A stretch of DNA of 64,000 nucleotides from CAIKBL01 sp964555355 (GTDB lineage Bacteria; Pseudomonadota; Gammaproteobacteria; Ga0077536), in assembly GCA_964555355.1 (NCBI GenBank), contig CAZKRY010000003.1:186001-250000 (forward strand), given 5' to 3'. The notes under the pieces are model-generated. The model saw only the letters and a list, made by a program, of their open reading frames with translations. It was not told the origin of the DNA and searched no databases. The first letter of the stretch is position 1. Each line of letters opens with the position of its first letter. Both the position numbers and the translations under genes were made by a program. Of the stretch, positions 54,999-63,555 are shown one piece after another.

Positions 54999-56228
54999 TT
55001 ATCCTTCCGTTACCTTAACGACCCCCTCTGCGACTAACGCATCCGCACGTTCAGTGGCATAGCCTAATTCCGTTAAAACATCGCGCGAATGCTGGCCGAG
55101 TAACGGCGCCGCTACCGGCGCGCGTAACGGAGTGTCGGCAAGTTTGAACGACAAAGCCACATTCGGCACCGTGCCGATGGTGGGGTGCGGCACCTGCGTT
55201 AACATGCCGCGTGCCGCGATCTCAGGACCATCAAACGCTTCCGAGACTTTGTTGACCGCGCCGGCCGGTACGCCGGCTTCGCGCAGGCGTGCCAGCCATA
55301 CTTCACGGCTTTGTGTGCGAAGGATCTCGTCGAGCAGCGGCATGAGTTCCGCGTAGCGGGCGTTACGGTCGGCAATCCTTGCGTAATGTGGATGTTCGGC
55401 CAAATCCGGCCGCGCGAGCGCCTGCGCGGCCATTCGCTGCCAGGTGCGATCGTTCGCGCACGCAATAAAAATAGGGCCGTCCGCGGTTTCGAAGACCGCA
55501 ACCGGTACCGCATCGCGGCTGCTATTGCCCATGCGTTGCGGCTCTTTGCCGGTCATCAAATAGTTCAGCGGATGAAAGCCGGCCATGTATACGGCCTGAT
55601 CGAACAACGCGCATTCGATGTACTGACCGCGGCCCACGCGGTCGCGCGCGAACAGGGCCGCCAACACCGCATTAGACGCCATCATGCCGGTGCTGATATC
55701 GATGATGGATGGCCCTGTCCGCACACCCACGCCGGCGGGCTCACCGTTCAATGCCATGAACCCGCTTTCGGCTTGTGTGATTGGATCGAACCCCAAGCGA
55801 TCGGCGAGCGGGCCCGTACGGCCGTACGCCGAGATGGAGCAGTAGATCAATTTGGGATGCCGTGCGGCGAGTGTCTCGTAATCCAATCCGAAGCGAGCCA
55901 TCACGCCGGTGGAGTAGTTCTCCACCAAGATGTCAGCTTGCGCGACGATGTCGCGCGCGACAGCCTGACCCGCTTCCGACTGCAGATCGAGTGCGATACT
56001 GCGTTTGTTGCGGTTGGCCCAGATGAAGGGTGTGGTTTCTTGCGGCGGAAAGCGCGGGCCGATGCGGCGAAAGTCATCGCCACCGTCGATTTTCTCGATT
56101 TTGATGATGTCCGCGCCGAGATCACTCAAGATCAACGTACAGATCGGTCCCGCGACAAAATGCGAAAAATCGGCAACTTTAATTCCGGCGAGCGCGCCAG
56201 GCTTTGCGGCATCAGTCATGGATGACAA
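54999..56228 (-). CDS. CaiB/BaiF (family III) CoA-transferase
   Basis: The 409-residue protein has the complete family III layout: LAGIKVADFSHFVAGPICTLILSDLGADIIKIE (about 13-45), FIWANRNKRSIALDLQSEAGQAVARDIV, ILVENYSTGVMARFGLDYE, LIYCSISAYGRTGP, then FDPITQAESGFMALNGEP with the expected catalytic Asp region, and GRGQYIECALFDQAVY. It transfers CoA between organic acids. This is the intact counterpart of the fragment at 4897. The SnoaL-like gene lies 27 bp upstream on the same strand. Confidence 0.9.
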   Translation of the reverse strand: MSSMTDAAKPGALAGIKVADFSHFVAGPICTLILSDLGADIIKIEKIDGGDDFRRIGPRFPPQETTPFIWANRNKRSIALDLQSEAGQAVARDIVAQADILVENYSTGVMARFGLDYETLAARHPKLIYCSISAYGRTGPLADRLGFDPITQAESGFMALNGEPAGVGVRTGPSIIDISTGMMASNAVLAALFARDRVGRGQYIECALFDQAVYMAGFHPLNYLMTGKEPQRMGNSSRDAVPVAVFETADGPIFIACANDRTWQRMAAQALARPDLAEHPHYARIADRNARYAELMPLLDEILRTQSREVWLARLREAGVPAGAVNKVSEAFDGPEIAARGMLTQVPHPTIGTVPNVALSFKLADTPLRAPVAAPLLGQHSRDVLTELGYATERADALVAEGVVKVTEG

Positions 56229-56255
56229 GTAACTTAATGTTATCGGACGCGCGAG

Positions 56256-56783
56256 TTACGCAGACGGCGGCTGCGCCGTCAATATCCAATTCAGCACGTC
56301 GTTTGCATCCCGCGTGCCCCACACCCCTGTTTGACCACGCCCCCGCGCACCCGATACCAGATCGACGCGTCGCCACTCGGTCGCAACCACCCGGTAGGCG
56401 ATACGCCAAACTCCACTTCGTCGCTCAAAGCGATCGACATAACGAATGCCCATGACATCGTCCTTACCGTGACCATCCGCATCTTCGCGCCGATGATAGG
56501 CAACCGCGTAAGTTTCCGCGCGCGCGACCTCTCCTTCAATCTCAATCAGCATATTGCCCATGAAATGTTGCGTAGCCGTCCAACGCGCGGTGAACGAATC
56601 CGCGGCGGCGACAAAGTCAGACACAGTTCCCTTAAAACTACCGTGGTCGTCGTACGCATCCGAGTGGTAGCAGCTGCGCACGAGTTCAAAGTCGCGGCGA
56701 TCAATGCCGCGGGCATAGCGATAAATGACATCGGCGATTTGCTGCCGGGATAATAACGCATCGACGGTGGTGATTTCTGACAT
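56256..56783 (-). CDS. SnoaL/NTF2-like protein (dehydratase or hydroxylating-subunit type)
   Basis: The ATG at 56783 follows GGGGAGG and gives 175 residues; the frame reaches 56807. The pattern VDALLSRQQIADVIYRYARGIDRRDFELVRSCYHSDAYDDHGSFKG, then TQHFMGNMLIEIEGEVARAETYAVAYH and VMGIRYVDRFERRSGVWRI, is the SnoaL_4/NTF2 family, which includes scytalone-dehydratase-like and ring-hydroxylating beta-type proteins. It precedes the CoA transferase on the same strand. Its substrate is unknown. Confidence 0.75.
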   Translation of the reverse strand: MSEITTVDALLSRQQIADVIYRYARGIDRRDFELVRSCYHSDAYDDHGSFKGTVSDFVAAADSFTARWTATQHFMGNMLIEIEGEVARAETYAVAYHRREDADGHGKDDVMGIRYVDRFERRSGVWRIAYRVVATEWRRVDLVSGARGRGQTGVWGTRDANDVLNWILTAQPPSA

Positions 56784-56820
56784 GGAACCTCCCCTATGCA
56801 CCAACATTCTGCACGATTAT

Positions 56821-57216
56821 TCAGTTACGCCGTGCACTCAAATACCAAAAATAAAGTATCGGTGGCAGCGCCAACTCCGAGACGAGCAAGAGCTTGACCC
56901 ACAGCGTCGGGGCACCATGCTCATACCACGCGACAAAACGCGCCGCACCCGCCAAGAAGAATACGCAGAGCAGCGACTTAAAAATTGGCGCGTAACGTTC
57001 CAAATCAGTTGCACAGAGATAGAGCACGATGCCATAGAACGCGAACGCCACGCCATAAAAACGATTCTGACTGCTCAGCGATGGCTCGTGGATGATCACC
57101 GCAGAGAGCTTCGCGCCGAGTAAGACATCCGCATTCAAGCCGAGTATCAGGTGAAGCGCCGCCACCACTAAAAACACCGGCGAGATTAACTTCAGCACCA
57201 TCACAAGCTGGCGCAT
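56821..57216 (-). CDS. DUF4345 membrane protein
   Basis: The 131-residue protein has four likely helices: LVMVLKLISPVFLVVAALHLILGL, GVAFAFYGIVLYLCA, SLLCVFFLAGAARFVAWY and WVKLLLVSELALPPILYFWYL. The RFYGVAFAFYGI stretch is the mark of DUF4345, a family with no known function. It lies upstream of the SnoaL-like gene on the same strand with 37 bp between them. Confidence 0.75.
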   Translation of the reverse strand: MRQLVMVLKLISPVFLVVAALHLILGLNADVLLGAKLSAVIIHEPSLSSQNRFYGVAFAFYGIVLYLCATDLERYAPIFKSLLCVFFLAGAARFVAWYEHGAPTLWVKLLLVSELALPPILYFWYLSARRN

Positions 57217-57281
57217 GGCCCCCCCAAGTCTATCGATTTAAAGCATCTTTACCGCAACTGGCGAATACCGCTTCCGCATCT

Positions 57282-57638
57282 TCACTCCGCGCTCGGCCAC
57301 ACCTCTTCCAAGCTGCGCAGCGCGCCGACCGCATTCGGCCAACCGGCGTAGTGCGCGGCGTGCGTGATCATCTCGACCAGCTTGTCGCGCGAAATGCCTA
57401 AACGACGCGCGGCGGCGAAGTGGAAACGTTGTTCGGGTTCGCGTGCCAGCGCGGTCAGAATGGTGCAGGTGACGAGCGAGCGTTCTTCCAACGCGAGCGC
57501 ATTGCCCTGCCAAACGTCGCCGAAAAGATGCTCTAGTGTGTAGTCGCGAAAGCGTTTGGGGAAACGATCGAGCGCGCCCGGATTATCAGTCAAACGTTCA
57601 AGTAAGGCGCGGCCTTTGGCGGCTTGTTCATCGCTCAT
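57282..57638 (-). CDS. Carboxymuconolactone decarboxylase-like protein
   Basis: The 118-residue protein is all helical with the CMD pattern: NALALEERSLVTCTILTALAREPEQRFHFAAARRLGISRDKLVEMITHAAHYAGWPNAVGALRSLEEVW. The CxxC of the peroxidase-like AhpD members is absent, which favours the gamma-carboxymuconolactone decarboxylase-type branch. The ribosome site GGGGAGGA precedes the ATG. No protocatechuate genes adjoin it, so its exact role is open. Confidence 0.82.
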   Translation of the reverse strand: MSDEQAAKGRALLERLTDNPGALDRFPKRFRDYTLEHLFGDVWQGNALALEERSLVTCTILTALAREPEQRFHFAAARRLGISRDKLVEMITHAAHYAGWPNAVGALRSLEEVWPSAE

Positions 57639-57816
57639 GAAATCCTCCCCGAATTTTGTTGAAGTGTACCGGACCGTCTCCGCGAGCCGGCGCCAGCACC
57701 ACGTTAGCGCATGCGGCGCCTTCGTAACAGTTCAGCGGAGACCCGCGACCGGTTCCCCTGCAGCCCGTCCGTTCTGCTACGCTTCCCGGTATGGAAACCC
57801 GCCTAACCACGCCCGC

Positions 57817-58791
57817 ATGAGCGAAGACTACAGCCGCGAAATCCCTGAAGAGTTAATGCCGACGCAGGACGAGGTGCGCTACGACTTAAATGCCGCACTC
57901 GCCGCCGTGGTATCGCTGCGTGTGCAGGTACCGGACGCGGCGTTTACGGCTAGCGTGCTGGGGACGGAGCGTGCGGGACATGGCGTGTTAATCGAATCCC
58001 CCGGCCTTATCCTTACCATCGGCTACTTGATCACGGAAGCCGAACAGGTGTGGGTGCTCGATGACAAAGGCGGCGTGGTCACGGGCGATGTGGTTGCCTA
58101 CGACTACGAAACCGGATTTGGTCTTGTACAAGCGCTTGGTAAGATGTCCGCGCGTCCGCTTGAGCTTGGCAGTATTAAACAGCTGAGCGTCGGCCAGAGT
58201 GTGGTTGTGGCCGGCCACGGTGGTGCTTCACAGGCGCTCACCGCGGCGGTGATAGCCAAGCAGGAATTCGCGGGGTATTGGGAATACGTGCTGGATGAAG
58301 CGCTATTCACCGCCCCTCCGCATCCGAATTGGGGTGGCGCGGCGGTGTTGGGGCCCGATGGCAAGGTATGTGCGATTGGCTCGCTCTTTATGGATCAAGT
58401 CGCGCATGGGGAACCGGCTATTGCCGGCAACATGAGCGTACCAGTCGATTTGCTGCACCCCATCTTGCCGGAACTTCTGACTTACGGACGCACATTAAAG
58501 CCGGCGCGACCGTGGCTTGGAATGTTCGTGTCCCACATGCAAGGGCAATTGCTGGTCGTCGGTCTCTATCAATCCGGGCCCGCCGCCAAAACCATCAAAC
58601 CAGGCGATGTGGTGTTAGCGGTGGCAGGGCAACCAGTGCGCGAACTAGCGGCCTGTTTTCGCGCGATTTGGTCGTATGGCCATGCCGGTACGGAGATCCC
58701 ACTGACGGTGCAGCGTGACGGACGTGTGCTGGAACTCAACATTGCCTCCGTCGATCGGCGCGATTTTTGGTATAAGCCGCGGCTGCATTGA
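57817..58791 (+). CDS. DegP-like S1C/PDZ protein without catalytic residues
   Basis: The 324-residue protein has a trypsin-like fold (about 25-215) and a C-terminal PDZ domain (about 230-312). The anchor points of HtrA/DegP proteases are recognisable, but the triad is lost. The His position in TNNHV is Tyr70 (LTIGYLI), the Asp of TDLAL is Gly100 (ETGFGLV), and the Ser of GNSGG is Trp172 (PNWGG). There is no signal peptide, so it is cytoplasmic. It may bind peptides or act as a scaffold. The start at 57817 avoids overlap with the divergent CMD gene. Confidence 0.8.
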   Translation: MSEDYSREIPEELMPTQDEVRYDLNAALAAVVSLRVQVPDAAFTASVLGTERAGHGVLIESPGLILTIGYLITEAEQVWVLDDKGGVVTGDVVAYDYETGFGLVQALGKMSARPLELGSIKQLSVGQSVVVAGHGGASQALTAAVIAKQEFAGYWEYVLDEALFTAPPHPNWGGAAVLGPDGKVCAIGSLFMDQVAHGEPAIAGNMSVPVDLLHPILPELLTYGRTLKPARPWLGMFVSHMQGQLLVVGLYQSGPAAKTIKPGDVVLAVAGQPVRELAACFRAIWSYGHAGTEIPLTVQRDGRVLELNIASVDRRDFWYKPRLH

Positions 58792-58803
58792 TACGTTGTC
58801 GCC

Positions 58804-58831
58804 GGTTGGGGTGAGCAAAGCGAACCCCAAC
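58804..58831. repeat. Second copy of the GGTTGGGGTGAGC repeat
   Basis: GGTTGGGGTGAGC...GCGAACCCCAAC is nearly identical to the left half of the element at 54869. It lies between the convergent pseudoprotease and tartrate dehydrogenase genes. Confidence 0.75.
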
Positions 58832-58835
58832 GATC

Positions 58836-59909
58836 CTAAATCGCCTCCGCGATCGCCTTGCCTAACTCCACCGTGCCGGCAGTGCCGCCGATGTCACGCG
58901 TGAGTGGCGCGTGCTTCGGCCCCGCCGCGAGTACTGCTTTGATCGCATTGAATATCGCATCATGCGCCCCTTGATACCCTAAGAATTCCAGCATCAGCGC
59001 TGCCGACCAGATCTGCCCAATTGGGTTTGCGATCCCCTTGCCGGCGATGTCCGGCGCAGAACCATGCACGGGTTCGAACAAACTCGGCGTGGTGCGTTCC
59101 GGATTAACATTGGCGGACGGTGCGATTCCAATAGTGCCAGTGCACGCCGGCCCTAAATCCGACAGGATGTCGCCAAACAAATTACTGGCGACAACAACAT
59201 CAAACCAATCCGGATGCATGACAAAGTTCGCGGTCAATATATCGATGTGATATTGGTCGACGCGCACACCGGGAAATTGTTTGGCCATTGCTGCCACGCG
59301 CTCATCCCAGAACGGCATGCTGATCGACAGCCCATTCGATTTGGTGGCCGAGGTGAGATGTTTTTTCGGTCGCTTGGCGGCGAGTTCAAAGGCGAATTTC
59401 AATACACGATCAACGCCTGTGCGGGTCATCACTGTTTCTTGTACGACGATCTCGCGCGGTGTCCCTTGGAACATGCGCCCGCCCATGTTGCTGTATTCGC
59501 CTTCGGTATTTTCCCGCACGACGTAAAAATCGATTTCGCCGGGCGCGCGATTGGCGAGCGGCGACGCGATCCCCGGCATCAAATGCACCGGGCGTAAATT
59601 CACGTACTGATCGAATTCGCGCCGAAAAGTCAAAATCGAACCCCACACGGAGATGTGATCAGGCACCGTTGCGGGCCAACCCACCGCGCCGAAAAATATC
59701 GCATCGTGCCCGCCGATTTGGTCTTTCCAATCCGCGGGCAGCATCGCGCCGTGTTTGACGTAATACGCGCACGATCCGAAATCGAAATGATCGAACGCGA
59801 GTGAAATACCAAAACGTCGCGAGGCGGCGTCGAGTGCGCGCAATCCTTCCGGCACGACTTCAAGACCAATACCGTCACCGGCGATGACCGCGATGCGATG
59901 TGTACTCAT
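58836..59909 (-). CDS. ttuC: Tartrate dehydrogenase-like beta-decarboxylating dehydrogenase
   Basis: The 357-residue protein is of the isocitrate/isopropylmalate dehydrogenase superfamily: RIAVIAGDGIGLEVVPEG (1-22), the substrate helix GSILTFRREFDQYVNLRPV, ENTEGEYSNMGGR, SNLFGDILSDLGPACTGTIGIAPSANVNPE and FEPVHGSAPDIAGKGIANPIGQIWSAALML. The FRREFDQYVNLRP segment and length match tartrate dehydrogenase/decarboxylase (TtuC), which also acts on D-malate. NAD and a divalent metal are expected cofactors. It is a single-gene unit. Confidence 0.88.
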   Translation of the reverse strand: MSTHRIAVIAGDGIGLEVVPEGLRALDAASRRFGISLAFDHFDFGSCAYYVKHGAMLPADWKDQIGGHDAIFFGAVGWPATVPDHISVWGSILTFRREFDQYVNLRPVHLMPGIASPLANRAPGEIDFYVVRENTEGEYSNMGGRMFQGTPREIVVQETVMTRTGVDRVLKFAFELAAKRPKKHLTSATKSNGLSISMPFWDERVAAMAKQFPGVRVDQYHIDILTANFVMHPDWFDVVVASNLFGDILSDLGPACTGTIGIAPSANVNPERTTPSLFEPVHGSAPDIAGKGIANPIGQIWSAALMLEFLGYQGAHDAIFNAIKAVLAAGPKHAPLTRDIGGTAGTVELGKAIAEAI

Positions 59910-60180
59910 GAGTGATCCTTAAATTGAGATAAATCAGTGCCGTCACAGTTTGCGACAAAGCCGGCTTGCGAAATCACGGTCGCGAACTACACTTAAGATC
60001 ATACCCAGTGCGGTGGGAATACCGCACGAAGTAGGCCGGAGCCGATGGATAAACGTGCGTACGAGCGCTTATCCGAACTGGCAGGTGCTGATGAGCCATA
60101 GCGCCATCTGCCTAATTAGGCCGCCAGGTGACGAACATCGCCTCCGTGGTGTTGTAAGAGATGATCTCCTTTAAGCTACC
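59910..60180 (+). ncRNA. Candidate non-coding RNA region
   Basis: The stretch between ttuC and the SRAP gene has no convincing ORF. It ends in a hairpin plus T-rich tail at 60181-60210 that reads best on the plus strand, yet no plus-strand gene lies upstream of it. The sequence contains GC-rich foldable segments (for example TGCGGTGGGAATACCGCA, 60009-60026, and GAGATGATCTC near 60158). It may encode a small RNA; no known RNA family was recognised. Confidence 0.3.
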
Positions 60181-60202
60181 AAACCCCGCTTCGGCGGGGT
60201 TT
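60181..60202 (+). terminator. Intrinsic terminator, plus-strand orientation
   Basis: AAACCCCGC-TTCG-GCGGGGTTT is a perfect 9-bp stem with a stable TTCG tetraloop. On the plus strand it is followed by TTTCATTTTT; the minus side lacks a T-run. It overlaps the SRAP stop codon and may serve both strands. Confidence 0.75.
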
Positions 60203-60885
60203 CATTTTTGCGGAAGTGGCAATACTAATCTAGCGTCTTCATTCCGCGCATTGCCAACCGCATTACCCACCTTGTGATAGGTCACCGGAATCGACTCCGG
60301 CTGTAGCCAGTGCTCCGCCTCTTGCACGCCAGCAGTGAGCCACGGTAACCAGTCGCGAGTGGCGAGCACGCGCGGTTGGCGATCGTGCACTTCGCGCACG
60401 ATGTCGAGCGCGGCGGTAGTGATGATGGTGTAACTGAACAGCACATCGTCGGCACTGCCCCACTGTGACCAGAGTCCCGCAAACATCATTGGATTGCGGG
60501 CATCTTGAGCGTGAAAGTAATACGGCTGTTTGGTTTTCGGCGTGAATTCTTGCCACTCATACCAGCCAGTGACCGGCACCAAACAGCGCTGTGCTGCACG
60601 CCAAGGTTGGCGGTAACTGGGTTTACCGGTGAGTTCCTCGGCGCGCGCGTTGATGGTGGAGTAACTGATTTTCAGATCTTTTGCCCAATGCGGAATTAAC
60701 CCCCAGCGCATGGGTTTGACGGCGGGTTCGCCATCCGTGAGCACGACAACCGGCATGGTCTGCGTCGGCGCGATGTTGTAGCGCGCGATCTCGGCAAGCG
60801 GGTTTTCAACGATCTCCATCCAGCCGTCTTGCCAGGCCGGATCGTCGCTGTGAAAAGGGCCGTAAAGCGCATAGCGTCCGCACAT
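60202..60885 (-). CDS. SRAP-domain DNA-repair protein (YedK/HMCES-like)
   Basis: The 227-residue protein begins MCGRYALYGP, with Cys2, which after Met removal links covalently to abasic sites in single-stranded DNA. Conserved parts are RYNIAPTQTMPVVV, MRWGLIPHWAKD, STINARAEEL, RCLVPVTGWYEW and EVHDRQPRVL with the expected His. The protein shields abasic sites during replication. It diverges from the GST gene with 34 bp between starts. Exonuclease III and a LexA-type domain lie within 4 kb. Confidence 0.93.
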   Translation of the reverse strand: MCGRYALYGPFHSDDPAWQDGWMEIVENPLAEIARYNIAPTQTMPVVVLTDGEPAVKPMRWGLIPHWAKDLKISYSTINARAEELTGKPSYRQPWRAAQRCLVPVTGWYEWQEFTPKTKQPYYFHAQDARNPMMFAGLWSQWGSADDVLFSYTIITTAALDIVREVHDRQPRVLATRDWLPWLTAGVQEAEHWLQPESIPVTYHKVGNAVGNARNEDARLVLPLPQK

Positions 60886-60919
60886 GCGGCAAGTGTAGCG
60901 CGCTTGTTATCATGCGCCG

Positions 60920-61846
60920 ATGCCCGAACTCATCTTGCACCACTACGACATCTCGTCTTTTTCCGAGAAGATTCGACTCATCTTCGGTTTAAAAGGCTTG
61001 GCGTGGCGTTCCGTCATCATCCCGGCGACGCTACCTAAGCCGCACTATACGGCGCTGACGGGCGGCTATCGGCACACGCCGAGCTTACAAATTGGCGCCG
61101 ATGTTTACTGCGATACGCGGTTGATCACTGACGAGTTGGAACATCGTTATCCACACCCGACGCTGTTTCCAAATGGGCAAGTTGGTTTGTGCCGCGCGCT
61201 CGAGACATGGGCCGAAGGCGATTTCTTTTGGCACTGCGCGCGCGCCGTGGTGGGCGCGAATGCGGCCAGCTTGCCGGAAGAGTTTCATGCCGATCGCGCG
61301 GCGATGCGGGGTAAACATCCGCCGTCTCTTGTCCGCACGCAACAAGCGGGCCGGGATGCCGCGACGCAGCTGCGCGCCGTCGCCGCGGAAGTTAACAACC
61401 TCGTATCACACACATCCCCGTTTCTGCTCGGTGCGGCCCCGAGTCTTGCGGATTTAGCGCTTTATCACGGGCTATGGTTTTTGAACCAGTTTGAACATCG
61501 GTTACGCCATGAATTTTTTCCCTCCGCGACATTGCATACGTGGATGCAGCACATCGCGGCGCTTGGTCATGGCACACGAATGGAAATGATTGACACGGAA
61601 GCACTTGCCGAAGCGCGCGCCGCCTCACCACATACAGTCGAAGAAAAAACGGACGCCCCCGCGCTGCCGGTGGGCTGCAACATCGTCGTCGAGCCGGTGG
61701 CGAAGACTTCTCCGGCGGTGTCCGGAAAATTAGTTTTCTGTGACGCGACGCGCGTGACGCTAAAACGTAGCCATGCACTGACAGGTGAGGTGCATGTTCA
61801 TTTTCCGCAGTTGGGGTATCGAATTACACGGGCAGCGACAGCGTGA
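60920..61846 (+). CDS. Glutathione S-transferase family protein
   Basis: The 308-residue protein has an N-terminal thioredoxin-like GST domain (LILHHYDISSFSEKIRLIFGLKGL, then PSLQIGADVYCDTRLITDELEHRYP, 1-80) and a helical domain with PFLLGAAPSLADLALYHGLWFLNQ (about 170-195). The catalytic Ser/Cys/Tyr position near SSFSEK reads Ser. An extra segment of about 80 residues follows (from about 230), which standard GSTs lack and which resembles no known domain. Its 3' end overlaps the convergent exonuclease gene by 23 bp. Confidence 0.82.
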   Translation: MPELILHHYDISSFSEKIRLIFGLKGLAWRSVIIPATLPKPHYTALTGGYRHTPSLQIGADVYCDTRLITDELEHRYPHPTLFPNGQVGLCRALETWAEGDFFWHCARAVVGANAASLPEEFHADRAAMRGKHPPSLVRTQQAGRDAATQLRAVAAEVNNLVSHTSPFLLGAAPSLADLALYHGLWFLNQFEHRLRHEFFPSATLHTWMQHIAALGHGTRMEMIDTEALAEARAASPHTVEEKTDAPALPVGCNIVVEPVAKTSPAVSGKLVFCDATRVTLKRSHALTGEVHVHFPQLGYRITRAATA

Positions 61847-62624
61847 TGCTGACCGGACAATGATCGCTGCCGAGGACATTCGGATGGATCTCGGCGGCTT
61901 GCACCGCGCCTTTTAGCTGCGGTGAGACCAACACATAGTCGATTCTCCATCCGATATTGCGCGCACGCGCGTTGGCGAAATGGCTCCACCAGGTGTAATG
62001 GCCATTGCCTTGTTTGAATAGCCGCAAGGTATCGATAAACCCCGCGTCGACGAAATTCTGGAAACCTTCGCGTTCTTCGTCGGTAAAACCCTTCTTGCCG
62101 CGATTGGGTTTGGGATTGGCGAGATCGAGTTCCGTATGCGCCACATTGAGATCGCCGCAGAAAATGACCGGTTTGGTCTTCTCCAATTGCTTGCAGTAAG
62201 CGAGAAACGCCGGATCCCATTGTTGGTGACGTAGCGGCAGGCGGGTTAAGTCTTCTTTCGCATTTGGGGTGTACACCGTGACGACGTAGAACTGGGCGTA
62301 CTCCGCGGTAATGACGCGCCCTTCGTCCGCGGCATCGCCATACTCGTCGCCTAATTGATATTTTTTCGCAAACGCTGACGGAAAACCTTTGCTGACGGTG
62401 AGCGGTTCCTGCTTGGAAAATATCGCCGTACCTGAATAGCCCTTTTTAATCGCGGAATTCCAGTATTCGTGATAATCCGGTAAATCGACTTCGGTTTGTT
62501 CACGCTCGGCCTTGGTTTCCTGCAGGCAGAGAATGTCCGGCTGATGTTGCGTCAGAAACGGATAGAACACGCCTTTCTTCAATACCGCGCGTAGACCGTT
62601 GACGTTCCAAGAATAAATTTTCAT
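61824..62624 (-). CDS. xthA: Exodeoxyribonuclease III
   Basis: The 266-residue protein is an AP endonuclease and 3'-5' exonuclease for base-excision repair. It shows the family motifs MKIYSWNVNGLRAVLKKG, ILCLQETKAE (metal ligand Glu36), GYSGTAIFSK, FCGDLNVAHTELDLANPK, RNIGWRIDYVLVS and LGSDHCPVSITL with the catalytic Asp-His pair. It is a single gene, convergent with the GST gene. The overlap of 23 bp at the 3' ends is normal. Confidence 0.95.
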   Translation of the reverse strand: MKIYSWNVNGLRAVLKKGVFYPFLTQHQPDILCLQETKAEREQTEVDLPDYHEYWNSAIKKGYSGTAIFSKQEPLTVSKGFPSAFAKKYQLGDEYGDAADEGRVITAEYAQFYVVTVYTPNAKEDLTRLPLRHQQWDPAFLAYCKQLEKTKPVIFCGDLNVAHTELDLANPKPNRGKKGFTDEEREGFQNFVDAGFIDTLRLFKQGNGHYTWWSHFANARARNIGWRIDYVLVSPQLKGAVQAAEIHPNVLGSDHCPVSITLSLPV

Positions 62625-62713
62625 TCGAAAAATTTTCCGTGTGGACGAGCAAGCCGGCAGTCTAGGCGGGGACTTGTGGATCCAGCAAGCTGTGAGTCAG
62701 ATCGACAAGATCC

Positions 62714-63121
62714 TTAAGCGCGGCGACGGATCGCCGTGACGAATTGCACAAAGTCGTTCACGTGATGGAGCAGGATGTCGACCAATATATTCGGATCAAC
62801 TTTGGCGTAGCCGTGCACTACGAGATTACGGAAACCTGCAATCGCCTGCATACGAGCCGCAAGATCGTGATCGATCCAGCCTGCGCTCTCCAGCAACAGA
62901 AACATTTCTCGGTTCGTCTTCGGCTCGCCTAAACGCTCGTCAGAGACGATATGTGACGCGACATCGAGTGCAGCCTGCGCTGCCATCTGCAGGGTATGCG
63001 CGACGAAACGTTCTTCGCGAAGGTCGGTAGTAATCGCGACGGGGCGTGCGAGGCGTTGGAGATCGGCGAGCATTGTTTCGATGAACGCGAGTTGCTTGGC
63101 GACCAAGTCAGGATCGGTCAT
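62714..63121 (-). CDS. hepT: HepT-like toxin (RNase, DUF86)
   Basis: The 135-residue all-helical protein has the HEPN active motif R-x4-H-x-Y as R98...H103-G-Y105 in GFRNLVVHGYAKVD. In HepT-MntA systems this toxin cleaves tRNA or other RNA. The preceding mntA stop overlaps its ATG (ATGA), so they are translationally coupled. The family often sits in genomic islands. The exact target is unknown here. Confidence 0.88.
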   Translation of the reverse strand: MTDPDLVAKQLAFIETMLADLQRLARPVAITTDLREERFVAHTLQMAAQAALDVASHIVSDERLGEPKTNREMFLLLESAGWIDHDLAARMQAIAGFRNLVVHGYAKVDPNILVDILLHHVNDFVQFVTAIRRRA

Positions 63122-63519
63122 GCGTGCTCGGACCTTGCCTGCCGATAACGCTCCCGCACCGGCGCGAGATCGAAGTACTCATTACGTGCGCGTACTTCAA
63201 AACGGATCCTGGCTGCCTTATCGCGATCGATGAGCAGTACTCCATCACGCAACACGCGATGAATAAGGTCAGCTTCGGCATGGTTCAGCACGATTAAATC
63301 GACCGGCCGGCGTACGGTCTCTTCGAGCGCGCGGGCTAAATCATCACGTAGCCCTACCAGCGTTGCCGGTGGTGCGGTATCGAGGAGTACCGCGATATCC
63401 AGATCGCTGTCTGGGCCGGCCTCCCCGCGTGCCTGGCTCCCAAAGAGATAAGCGCATACGACCTCAGCCGCCATGTTTAACGGGGCGCGAAGTTGCGTCG
63501 CGATAGTCGGGGTGTCCAT
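63118..63519 (-). CDS. mntA: MntA-like nucleotidyltransferase antitoxin
   Basis: The 133-residue protein has the minimal nucleotidyltransferase motif GS-x10-D-x-D (G27, S28, D39, D41) in LFGSQARGEAGPDSDLDIAVLL. In known systems MntA AMPylates the HepT toxin and blocks it. A TATAAT box lies 6 bases before the ATG (63526-63531 on the plus strand), so transcription should start at or next to the start codon and the message may be leaderless. It diverges from the LexA-like gene. Confidence 0.88.
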   Translation of the reverse strand: MDTPTIATQLRAPLNMAAEVVCAYLFGSQARGEAGPDSDLDIAVLLDTAPPATLVGLRDDLARALEETVRRPVDLIVLNHAEADLIHRVLRDGVLLIDRDKAARIRFEVRARNEYFDLAPVRERYRQARSEHA

Positions 63520-63555
63520 TCAAAAATTATAGCGCTGCGGGTCCATATAAATTTT

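Noticed and set aside
55311..56225. 304-codon plus-strand ORF opposite the CoA-transferase
   Set aside because: The minus-strand protein matches a full CaiB/BaiF family; the plus frame is an antisense shadow in GC-rich DNA.
60080..60140. Hammerhead-like core CTGATGAG
   Set aside because: The required GAAA after the second stem is absent (GACGAAC instead) and the stems do not pair.
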